The notes under the pieces: model-generated
What the model was told of the DNA's origin: nothing
Database searches by the model: none
Seen by the model: only the letters and a program-made list of their open reading frames with translations
Made by a program: the position numbers and the translations under genes
Source of the DNA: Castanea sativa
Taxonomy: Eukaryota > Streptophyta > Magnoliopsida > Fagales > Fagaceae
Assembly: GCF_040712315.1 (NCBI RefSeq)
Contig: NC_134013.1
Span: 58,548,501-58,612,500, forward strand
DNA length: 64,000 nucleotides
Direction: 5' to 3'
Shown: piece by piece, positions 34,336 through 45,564 of the stretch
Position numbering within the stretch: the stretch's first letter is position 1
How the letters are laid out: every line of letters begins with the position of its first letter

Positions 34336-37300
34336 ATGGTTCCTCAAGCTTGGTTGGTTATCATTGGCATCTCAGTTGGTTTGGCCCTTGGAATTTTGAT
34401 AGCTTTCCTGGTATTCCGTGGCATAAGGTGGTACAGAAAGCGAGCTCATCTTCGCCGATGTGCAAATGAGCATAGTATACCCAGCACAACCCTTCCCATA
34501 CGCACCAATGGCTTAGGTACAAGCACTGAGTTTAGCGCATCTCTCACAAATTCAATAACCATAGAGGGATCAGAACAGCTTCATAAAAGTTCTCAGCTTT
34601 CCTGGTGGAAAAGTCAGAATAAAGATCGCATTGCTTCTGCATCAGGCATACTTAGATACTCTTACAAGTATGTAGTTTATGAGATTTTCCTAAGCTTGAA
34701 TTTTAAAGGAATTTATGCTCTTGTACTTCTGAAGTCTACTTTTTGTGGAAGCTTCTCACTAGTAGAATTTTGTTATATAATGTGTATATCAATCATGAAC
34801 TAAATGACCTCCATGTTTTTTGCTTGGTATTATGTTGGATGTGGAGAGGTTAGCTTGTTAAATCTTTCTAATGAAGCTCATCTTCACTTCAGAGCCACCC
34901 AACCAAAAACCTAAAAGTAAATTGATAATGACTATTTAAAAACAGTGATTTCTGTGTTTAGCAAACAGGGAAAAAAATTGCAGATGGAAAACTATTGCAC
35001 TAGCACTGAGGAAAGAATCTCATCCTCATATAGGTTCAAGCTGAAGTATAACTGCATCCATAAGATCTTACTTCTACTATATTTCATATTATTGAATTGG
35101 TTTTGTGCAGTTACTTGCTCAACAAGGTCAGCTAAACTTTTAAAAAGACAATCACATATTTTTCCTGGGAAAATATCTTAAAAAAAAAAAAAATAGAGAT
35201 AATCGACATATTAGGAATGATTTCCATTGATAGGTTGCATGCAACAGGTCAACTGAGAAAAAAAAAAAAGCATCTCAGTTTAGTTACCATGTGGCCCAAT
35301 GTACTACTTGATTTATGAAATTGGACAAACATGGAGGGATAGTGTGGTTGAAAGCAAACCAAACCATAGAGGGAAAGAGTGCTTGGTAGATTCAGTCACA
35401 AGGAATCAAGCAGCTTCTAGGTGCAAAGGGAGACCCCAACTACTGTGAATCTAGCTACCAATTGGGGGAAATGAATTTTAGAATCTCCACTGAATATTGT
35501 CTGTTGTGAATCTTTCTCCTCATTTGATGCAAGGGAAAAATTAAAATTTTTAAGCTGGGCTGTTTTTCAGCTTGTAAAATTTCTTTTGCCTTATTTCTTT
35601 CCCCTACATGTTCGATGACCAAAGAGCTGAAATTATGAGGAATTTATACCTGGTCTGGGGTGCGACTTTCATATACTCATCTGAGGTTACTGGTTCCTAA
35701 ATGCATGTCTTCTGAATTGATATGTTATATTATGTGTATGACTTATTTAACCCATTATATTATGTGTATGACTTATTTAACCCATTATGCAGGGATATTC
35801 AGAAAGCTACACAGAATTTCACAACTATTTTAGGACAAGGGTCATTTGGTCCTGTCTATAAAGCAACACTAAACCCAGGAGAAGTAGCTGTGAAGGTGCT
35901 TGCTTCTGATTCCAAACAGGGAGAGAAAGAGTTTCAAACAGAGGTAAGGGCCACAGAATTACATTTATGGTTAGTCTAGAAAGAACGAAGTTTCTTGATC
36001 CCTTAAGATTTAGCATATGCAAGAAAAGATTTTTCCTAATATATATTTTATAGACTCCCCACCTTTTTTTTCTAATTCAAAGGGACACACAATGAAAACT
36101 AAACCTTTCAAAAGTACCCCAGGCGCTTAAAATATGGTCGGAGATTGTCTGTCTGAACCCAAGTTGGCAAGGAAGTCCCCCAGGAACTATGGCTGTCTCT
36201 GAAATCCATATTGGCATTATGATTGAATACCAGAATTCCTTTAAGCTCTTCTATTTCTGAAGACGTATTTTTAAATGCATTAATTTTCAATCTGGTACTA
36301 GAGAGATTATGACTGTATTATGACTTTTTTTACAAGTATGACAGTATTATGAATTACTAGTTTGGCCTTTGTATGCCTTTGTTCTCATGTGAGGACCATT
36401 AGAATCTAAAAATGGCAAACTAGGTGATGCAGGGAGTACGACCAAAATTTTTTCAGAATCTTTTTTATTATCTTATATTTCATTTTTTAATTTTGAATTT
36501 AGGCTTTAATGTTAACATTTTATGGAATGTAATTGTGGCTTAGTGTACTCCTTGAAGCCTACTAAAAAAGGCTCCAGGATTGCTTTGATAGGGTACTTTG
36601 AATAAATATTTTCTGATTAGGTATGTTTCTCTAAGCTTGGTGGTGATTCGAAGCACCGTTAGGTGGGGAAACCAAGGATTTTTCAATTCTTCCTTTTTTT
36701 GTTGTTTCTATTTTTTACCTGTCTTGTCCTGTGCCAACTTGGTATTAGAGTGTAACCTTGAACTAATCAGCAGAAGCAAGTCCCTAAACAACAAAGGCAC
36801 AATGTAAACCACTTTTTGAAGCAAACCCTAACCCCTCAATCTAACAGAATCATATCACCCATGTCAACCACCCAGACTCAACCACAACTCCACACCCAGA
36901 TTCTAGCAGCTCAATCAACTCTGACCCATAAACCATACTTAAATTATATATATATTGAAATCCAACCATGTCGACCTCCCCACATGGCCCTTAGAAACAA
37001 ATCACACCCAGATCATCGAAAATCCAGAAGACCGCAGCTATGAGACCTTTGCCAAAAGGGCTCCCTTATCTCTATGTCATTAGCAAACCAATGTGTGAAA
37101 AGCCCACCACCATCCCCACAAAACCCAGAACTACAAGACTCTGAGCCCTAAAACCACTTCTACAGAGCCCACCTCATCGAAACAGACCCACCCACTCTCG
37201 ACAAACCCGACCCATATCAAATCACCCAGACTTCAACCCCCCAGAACCCCAAACAAGCTTTCCCACTTGAGCCCATAACCCAACCACCATTCACTGCTTG

Positions 37301-40300
37301 CAACCCAATCACTTGAGGTCCACTTCACCTCCATTGGTATTGCCCCTTCCTCCTCGATGTTGAGCTGTCACCAACAAGCTACCTTACACTCATCATCATC
37401 GAGAGTCACATTAGAGATCATTTTCTATTTCACTTGCTTGACCTATGCCAATCAGCCACCACATGGACTGAGACTGAAGATGCTCACTAATGTCGCCATG
37501 TTGCCTTTGATCGCCACTGTATAGACCCTCATCTCTAAGCAACTTCATTTTGGTCAAGCTGCAAAGTACTCGTGACTTATTTTGATTTACTGATCTCATA
37601 ATAAAATTAACAATTATGCTGCCTGTTCTATCAATTTAAAAAATATATATATTGGGTTTGTTAGCACATGGGTGTAGTCAACCTATTATTCAATAAGTGA
37701 GCCAGCATCTTAGCCAGCACCACTTGTTCACATGAATTGACCCATTGTGACAGGAAAGTGGCCCTGATTAGCAAGCCAATTCTTATTTCAATTGGTTGAA
37801 ACTTATTATTGTAGTGCATAATAGTGATGTTAAAAGCAGTCATCAAGACCCATGGATCTTCACCAATTGGCTACATGAAATGGACCAGTTCTTTGATCAA
37901 ATGGGTTTATTTGATAACAAGGATAGATTTGGCAGGATGAAACTAATAGGTAAAACTGGGGACTATTGGTACGGTATTGAACCATCACCTTGGAAGGGAC
38001 AGCAGGCTATAACCTATTGGAAAGAAATGAAAGAAGAACTTATAGGGTGACTTTTTACATCAAAGAAACAATCTAAGACAAGGGAATAGATTCCCTACTA
38101 GTTACAAGGCATAATTTGAATAGACAAAATGAGTATTCACATAGTTTCTAGTCCTAAGCCCACTTCACTATCAATGGATCCAATACTGAAAGCCACCTAT
38201 GGCTTGTCTATAAAGATCAAGTTAATGGCTTATTCTCAAAAGATGACTTGTAGCAATGAAATTGTAATTTCACACACAGGAGACGATAGTGTTGGTAATG
38301 AAACCTTGGTGATGAAGGAATCTCAAATAACACCAAAACCTAGTTTTTTTTCATATAACGTAGGGAACTTTAACAAAGAAGAGTCCTTTGAATGAGCCTT
38401 TAACGAGTAAAACCTGTGGGCAACTTAGCTTACTTGCTAGAATTAGTTATCGGGTAATCCAGGGGCATTCACCCCTAAAGGCTAAGCAGTTTATGCTCAT
38501 GCCCAAGAGAAAGTACTGCCAAAACCTAGTGCTGAAAAAGAAATACTAAGTGCCAAAAAATGTATACATACTACAACCTAAATTATGTGTTGTACTGATG
38601 TGAGGAAATAATTTCCTAAGAAAATTTTAGAGAGAGAGGATTTGGATGAAGAGAGGGAAATTCACCTCAATCTTCAACTCAGAGAAATATGAATTATCAT
38701 CAACAGGAAGGAGATTATAATAAATTTGCATAGCTATGTTATGCATAGGCTAGGAGTTATTTATGTTGTGCATGGGTGTTCAAGTGACTTGTTATGCCAT
38801 TCAGTCTCTCAAATGCACCAAGTGCTTTCATGTGGGGGAGTTCAAGGGACTATTTATGCCATTTGTTCTCACAAATGCACCAGGTACTTTCATTCAGATC
38901 ATGATGTAGATGTAGCTGCTATTGGGGATATGTGTTGTCGTGTATTTCAACAATATCTTGCTTCATAGCTTTATAGTGGTAGTTAGGAGGGGATCTTTTG
39001 GTGTATCTCCAACAAGTGTTCAATCTATTGTGGCGAGGGAAGTTATGTGCAACTTCAAGAGATGTAGTTTTGCAGTGAGCAAGTGGTGTTCTTGGGTTAC
39101 ATAGTGACTCTCAAAGGTATCAAGATGGATGACACTATCAAGGCTATAGCTGACTGGACTACTCCTTCGAATGTACAAGAATTAAGGAGTTTTCATGGTC
39201 TTGTCACCTTCTACGAAAGAATCATTTGGAATTTCAGCTCCATTGGAGCCCCACTTATTGAATGCCTCAAGATGACATCTTTTGAGTGCAATCAAGATGC
39301 TGAAAACATGTTTTCAGCTTTTGAAGACAAAGTTGAGCCAAGCTCTGATTCTTTCACTACCCAAATTTGACAAGGTCCTCGAATTGGATTGCAATGCATC
39401 CAGCGTTGGTATTGGTGAAGTTCTTGGTTGAGAAGGGAAGCTGATAAAACTTGAGGACAAGTTTTCTCTTAAAGGGGGAGTATAATGTAGTCTAATGCAT
39501 ACATGGATGGTGTGGCACATGGTGATGAAGTGGCTTGGCAACATGTGATGTGGCACTTGGATGCATCATGGAGTGGCCGGTTTTACATATGCTTAAATTT
39601 ACATGTGCTTCAATTTAGCATGTGCAATTTAATTATATGCATATGCAGAAGTAGTTAGATCCTTAAATTGTGGGAATTTTTCCTTTTGCATAAGGTAGAC
39701 CCAATGCAACATGTTGGAGGGTCACTAGTTGATGAGGAGAATGTGCAACAAGAGATCCATGAATTAGAGGGTGTACGTGTTTTGAAAATTGAGTTTCATG
39801 CACTAGCTACTCAGTCTGCTATGGTGCATGAAGTGAAAAGGCTTGAGATGATGGTGATTCTTGAGTATTAAGATAAGGCTGTTTGCAAAATTGATTTCAC
39901 CCATTGATTTTGTCATTTCTGATGAATTTAATTTGGTGGAACAAAAAGATTCTTTGTTCTTAGTGTTGCCAAAAGTGTATCATGAGTTGGTAGAATTGTC
40001 AAGGGCCAAGGTTCTTATTGTAAGACACTTTAAAACTTGAGGTGCAAATGTCAAGCGCCAAAGTTCTTATTGTAAGACACTTCAAAACTTGAGGTACAAA
40101 TGTCAAGTGCCTAAGTTCTTATTGTAAGACACTTCAAAACTTGAGGTACAAATTTTAAGTGCTAAAGTTCTTATCCTAAGACAACTTGAGGTTGAGTTTT
40201 CTCCAACTAGGGGATAATGATGTGGGGAGCGCAATCAAACTTATTTCAAAAAAATTTTCTTACCCCATATTTCATTTTTGATTTTTGAATTTTAGATTTC

Positions 40301-42334
40301 ATTTTCAAAATTTGAATTTAGGCTTTAATTTTTTTGAGGATTTTGTGGAATGTAATTGTGGTTTGTTGTACTCCTTGAAACCTATTAAAACATTAAAACG
40401 AGGCTCTAGGGATGGTTTTGAGCAGTGCAATTTGAATGAAAAATTTCTTAGGGATGTTTCTCTAAGCTTGGTATTGAATCCAAATACCCTTAGGTGGTAA
40501 AGGATAGGATTTGTCCTATTTTTCTTCCTTTTCCGTTATTTTATTTTTTACCATTACCATCCTGTGTCACTATGCATATATTATTATATTGCAATTTTGA
40601 CCATCCATGAAGCATGTTCAGTTTACAAAAATATCTGGCAATGATACAGGTATCTCTGCTTGGAAGATTGCATCATCGGAATCTTGTGAATTTGGTAGGA
40701 TATTGTGTAGATAAAGGACAGCACATGTTGATATATGAGTTCATGAGTAATGGGAGCTTGGCAAACCTTCTATATGGTAACTCATAACCCTCTTTAATAT
40801 CCATATCAAGATTTCTTATTTTCATGGTAACTGTCTGCTGAAAGGCATCTATTCTTTGTGAGGGGAGAGTGGAAGTCATATTAATCTCAAACTGTGATGA
40901 ATATTAAGTGTTATGAAAAGGCTATCTTCGTTTTCTTTTTTGGATAATTCAGTTAAGGCAATCAAATTTAATGGGAGAGTTTATGAACAATACATGTTTT
41001 TTGGTAACTTCACAATCATTTGTATGATCTGTAGATATCTTTTCTATTTGTGTAAACTAGCTGATGACTAAACTTCTCAAAGAAAAGGGTTTTGAGTTGT
41101 TCTTATTAAGAACCATCCTGCTGTGCATTTGCTTAGGTGAAGGAGAGCGGATTTTGAGTTGGGATGAAAGGCTTCAAATTGCTCTCGACATTTCGCATGG
41201 GATTGAGTACCTTCATGAAGGGGTATGTTGACTATTATGTTCTTTCTTTTCTCCCATGGTGCAAAATTTTTTTGTTTATACAGTTCATATGAAAATTCTT
41301 GAACAGGCAGTGCCACCTGTTATACATCGTGATTTGAAGTCTGCTAATATATTATTAGACCGATCAATGAGAGCCAAGGTAAGCTAGTGTATATTAACAG
41401 TCTATTTAGTTCTTTTGTATCTAAAATTTATTACAATACTACCAAAATCGGTTGAAATAAGCACATTGCCATATTTAATTTTATTTATTTGCTTTGCCAA
41501 GAACTCCACCCTCAATTTCCCCCTCTCACCTCTTTGGTTGTACAAGGTGGAAGTTCTAAGAGCATGAATGACTGCCAAAGACATTTAGGGAAAACAAAAA
41601 GTATGAAAAACAGAAGAGCCGTGTTCCCCATGTTTTTGGTCTTGAGACTGGCATATGCTTTTGCTATCACATGCATTTTGTGAGTTTTATATTTGCTATT
41701 GTAAATTTTCAGCTCCTTTATGTGTTTACCTTACTTCTTTTAGGTTGCTGATTTTGGGTTGTCAAAGGAAGAGGTCTTTGATGGCCGGAATTCTGGGCTG
41801 AAAGGCACATACGGTTACATAGATCCAGTGTACATAGCAACAAACAATTTCACAATGAAAAGTGACATCTACAGTTTTGGCATTATCATCTTTGAACTCA
41901 TCACATCCATTCACCCCCAACAAAACTTAATGGAATATATAAATCTTGTGAGTTGTTAGCCCTTTGCAGTAGTTGTTTCAAATTATTTGCATTGCCAAGC
42001 TTTCTAACCCATAGACCTGTAATTATTTTGGTTTAAGGCCTCAATGAGTCATGATGGTGTTGATGAAATACTTGATAAGAAGCTTGTTGGAGAATGCAAC
42101 GTTGACGAAGTGAGGGGGCTTGCGAGTATTGCGCACAAATGCCTGCACAAATTACCGAGAAAGAGACCTTCAATAGCAGAAGTTTCACAAGCTATATTGA
42201 AGTTAAAACAGAGGCGCTTTGCTAAAGTAGATACCATGTCTTTCGCAAGCCGTGATTTTTCACGAGCAGTGAGCCGAATAGAGGATCAACAAGTGGAGCT
42301 AAGGAAGATGGCCAGCTTGAAGGAGAGTGAGTGA
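34336..42334 (+). CDS. CRLK2: CRLK2-like calcium/calmodulin-regulated receptor-like kinase
   Basis: A membrane-anchored Ser/Thr kinase. The family's best-studied member (Arabidopsis CRLK1) links calcium/calmodulin to cold signalling. Seven coding exons: 34336-34667, 35793-35943, 40650-40776, 41137-41222, 41307-41378, 41744-41947 and 42038-42334. All are GT-AG and in phase, giving 422 residues. A membrane segment lies at about residues 7-29, followed by [14 protein letters not shown]. The kinase has GQGSFG (125-130), AVK Lys145, HRDLKSAN with Asp241 and DFG Asp259. The usual DPEY is DPVY; from memory Arabidopsis CRLK2 has DPTY, so this looks like a subgroup trait. The tail ([24 protein letters not shown]) also matches CRLK2. 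I chose MVPQAWLV as the start because the longer frame lacks family character upstream. Intron 2 (4.7 kb) holds a gypsy element. A leader exon probably lies at 32255. Confidence 0.92.
36425..40569 (+). mobile_element. Decayed Ty3/gypsy retrotransposon in CRLK2 intron 2
   Basis: Two direct LTRs, 36425-36736 and 40218-40569, share ATTTAGGCTTTAAT, TGGAATGTAATTGTGG, GTACTCCTTGAA and TGTTTCTCTAAGCTTGGT. Just after the 5' LTR lies TGGTATTAGAGT, a one- or two-base variant of a plant methionine-tRNA primer site. Flanking 5-mers are CTAGG and CTATG. A gag fragment (about 37796-38050, with [16 protein letters not shown] and YWKEMKEEL) and a reverse transcriptase/RNase H stretch (about 38920-39430, with [14 protein letters not shown] and [15 protein letters not shown]) lie in order on the plus strand. 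The frames are broken by stops and shifts, and the interior is shorter than in intact elements. Confidence 0.88.
39998..40190. repeat. 52-bp tandem repeat next to the gypsy 3' LTR
   Basis: TAAGACACTTYAAAACTTGAG and AAGTTCTTATTGTAAGACAC recur at 40021, 40073, 40125 and, degraded, 40177, giving a constant 52-base period and about 3.7 copies. It ends about 30 bases before the 3' LTR, a common place for tandem repeats in plant gypsy elements. Confidence 0.85.
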
Positions 42335-42367
42335 ATGACCAACAAAGCTTCTTTTTACTTCCTACCA

Positions 42368-42386
42368 CCCCCCCCCCCCCCCCCCC
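42368..42386 (+). other. 19-base C tract in the CRLK2-like 3' untranslated region
   Basis: A pure run of 19 C begins 33 bases after the stop codon. On the other strand this is a G tract able to form quadruplexes. It could also be a spot where assembly length is unreliable. Confidence 0.75.
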
Positions 42387-42389
42387 TCT

Positions 42390-43740
42390 CTTCTGGCTGT
42401 TCCTCGAGTAATACTAAAGATACCATTTGTTAGGCATAGTCGAACAAAAGGTAACTGAATCAATGAGCTGCTTTTGCAAAATGAGTATTCCATGGTTCAT
42501 ATAGGTCAACATCTGTCCTGATTATAAGTACAAAGTCTTTCTGACCCTCTAGGCCAAAATGAGCTGTAGGATACCATGAGGGGTGTGCATCATAAAACTT
42601 AAAACGCTGATGACAACCGACTCAATCAGAGTAGTGTGTAAACCAATATCAGTGTCAATTGAGAGCCGCAAAAATGTACAATTTCGTATTGGTTAGGTCT
42701 TGATTTTCACTGTTAACAGATCTAAAAGCCAATGGTAAAAAAGAAAAAACTTAAAAAGTACTCCTTACTGGGAATTATCTTTTTGCTGGTGTAAATGGAC
42801 TTCCACTAAAGAAGAAGGTAAACTTTAAAAAAAAAAAAAAATAAATAATAATAATAATATGAAAAAGGTAAACTTCATGTTTGGAAAAAAAAAAAAAAAA
42901 ACCATTTCCTGGCTGCGGTGGTTTTTATTTTATTTTATTTTATTGTAATAGTTTCTAAAAACTATTTGCATAGAACAAAAATAAAGATCATGGATAAGTT
43001 GTTTTTAATAGTTTTGTTTTTCCTAACTGAAAGTAAAAGATAGTTTCAAGATTGGTCATAACCTCATAGGTGTTCTAAATAGTCTTTTTTTTTTAATTTA
43101 CTGTTTCCTGAAAAAAGAAAAAAGAAAAGAAAAAGCCTAATATTTTCAGGTAGAAGTTATTCACTTATTTGATGCACTTCCATTATGCCCTCCACTTCGT
43201 TGGACGTTAGCACTTGGCAGCCCTTAATAGTATATATGATATTATTTTATGAAAGTATATAAGAATTAATAGAGGATAAAGTCTAAACAAGTTTGGAGTT
43301 ATATTTCTCTAATCCACTATGCGAGTTAAAAACTTATTGGAGATTTTTCTAAACTTGTTTGATAAGAGATTTCTTTTAAACTTATTTGGAATTAAACTTT
43401 ATTTACTAATAATATACAATAGGGTATGTTTGTGTAATTTCGGATATTGGAACTTTCGAGTATTTTTAATGGAAACACCTCAACCTTATCTGTTTCCAAC
43501 AGTTATAAATAAAAAATCAAAATCAAAATCAAAATAAAAAAGTTGACATGAAAATGTAAATAAAAATTTAAAGTTGCCTTATTTTAAATTTATGGGTCCA
43601 TTTGATAATGACACTCCATTTCATCGCAGCCTTAATTTAGTCGGCATTATTCTAAATGTGCAGGTCAATTTTTATGATATCTCTTTCACTGTCATCGCTG
43701 CCTTTTTTTGCATTGTTTTGTATTTGCGGGTCCATGTGTT
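42390..43740. other. Intergenic sequence after the CRLK2-like gene
   Basis: The first few hundred bases are probably the 3' untranslated region. The rest is AT-rich with long A runs (42824-42841, 42885-42901) and (TTTTA)n at 42927-42944. No gene seen. Confidence 0.45.
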
Positions 43741-44241
43741 GGAGAAAATAGCAAATTAACCATAATTTTCAAATAATATAATTAATAGTTACAGTTTACC
43801 AATTATATTTTTTACTAACATTTCAAGTTTAAGAGACTCGATTTTGGGCTTAAAAGTCGAGTATTTTAGGGTCAATTTTCACGTTTGATGTGGCATTTTT
43901 TTACGTGGAGCCTACCTGAAAATCGAGTATCTAAGACTCGATTTACAAGGCAAAAAAATATTAGTCTACGTCTCTTAACATCCCTTCACAGAAATACACA
44001 GTCAAAATTCATCCACCAGGAAGATCATTACTGAGCAAAACTCACCACAAAAAAAAAAAAAAAAAAAAACCCAAATCAGCCCAGATTCAGGTCGCGACCA
44101 TAAAAATCGACCATCAAAGACTCGATTTATAGGCCCAAAATCGAGTCTCTTAAACTTGAGATGCTAGTAAAAAATATAGTTTGTAAACTGTAACTACTAA
44201 TTATATTGTTTGAAAATTATGGCTAATTTGATATTTTCTCC
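43741..44241. mobile_element. TIR element with about 110-bp ends (family M)
   Basis: The left arm 43741-43850 and the inverted right arm 44132-44241 match over about 110 bases at roughly 90 percent. They start GGAGAAAATAGCAAATTAAC (left) and end TTTGATATTTTCTCC (right). The inner arm edge is AAGAGACTCGATTTTGGGC. The centre has GTTTGATGTGGCATTTTT, ACGTGGAGCCTACCTG and AAAATCGAGT, shared with the element at 63244. No transposase. A possible target duplication GTGTT is offset by one base, so the exact ends are uncertain. Confidence 0.85.
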
Positions 44242-45564
44242 AGTGTTCCCTGCTTCGAAATAAAACTGCCAAATACACTGACATTGAAGGCTCAGTTTAG
44301 AATTCCATAAATCGACCTCTCAATTCATGCCACATTTTGGACGAGTAGAAAAATTGACAAAACAAGAATGGTGGGACTGCCAATGGCCACAACAAAAATT
44401 ATAGAATAGTAGCTTTGGATACTCATTAAAGTGATAAGTCCAACCTAAATTTTTGAAGAGTGACAAGTTGGCAATATTTCAAATCTAAAAATGATTCATT
44501 AATAGGCTATCCAAGTCAGCTAGATCAAGATCAAAATTCTTTTCCATCTCTTTGTTCTATATTTTACAATCCGAACAAAGAATTTTTGTTGTTGTTTTAA
44601 GATGCAATAAATAAGGTTGGCCCTCATATTGATAGGGACTCGTATATAACTATATACTAGCCTATCTAGTTCTCAAGTAGTTGAGAATTGAGATGGGGAT
44701 TCATAGAATTTACTCTGCTAATTGTTAGGTAAACAGCTGATTAACCTTCATAAATAATTTCAAACATCCACCTTGCTCTCATCGCTTGTGACATAACAGG
44801 CACCTTCCTTAATCATGTTCTTAAATTTCAGAAATTCTCCCCCAAATTCATGATGCTTAGTTCTAATAGCATTGAGAGCTCTGCCATTTCATCCAACAGT
44901 AACAGTAAACATATAATGTTTAACATGTCTAAATAAGCTCAAGAATTACCAGTGACAACAATAGATTTCTCAGTCTCTCATTTAACATAAATTCTGCAGG
45001 AAATATATCTAACAATTTGAATGAAGATTAAGGAGGAGAAAGCCCGTAGCTGGCAGCTGACTGGAGAACGCAGTGTCTGAATCCTATGTTGTTGAAGAGC
45101 ACAGTTGTCATGAACCACTTAGCATATGAAGTAAGGTTATGAAATGCAGCAACACACCCAAAGCTAAGAAAGTATGGTTTCAAAAGTAAGAAATTCAAGT
45201 TAGCACAAACCGGATTATAATCTAATACAAGCGGAAAGAAAAAACAAACAAGCCTGCTCACATTATTTGCATCTCTAAAGATGGTAAGAAAACATGTACA
45301 GTGATAATTTTGGCTTCTTTGGCCATTCCACATTCCATTTTATTAAAAACATTCTCTAGGTATATGAAAACATACTTTACATCCTTACTAGCTAATGCAT
45401 TCTCCCCTCCATTAGCCAAATGTCAAGTTTTATTGTCTGACTATTGCACTATTCTCCAACTCCTAAATGGTACTCTACCATCTAGAGAAGAAGCTCTTTG
45501 TATAGAACTATGTGCAAACCTTTGGATCCCACATTTTTCTAAGATTTGATCTCATGATAACGCC
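44242..45564. other. Intergenic sequence and PI4K gamma 3' flank
   Basis: The part just below 45565 should hold the minus-strand 3' untranslated region of the kinase gene. No other coding sequence recognised. The 82-codon plus-strand frame at 45301 has no family resemblance. Confidence 0.45.

Noticed and set aside
39998..40190. Regularly spaced repeats that might suggest a CRISPR array
   Set aside because: The repeats are directly adjacent 52-base units without unique spacers, in a plant gypsy element.
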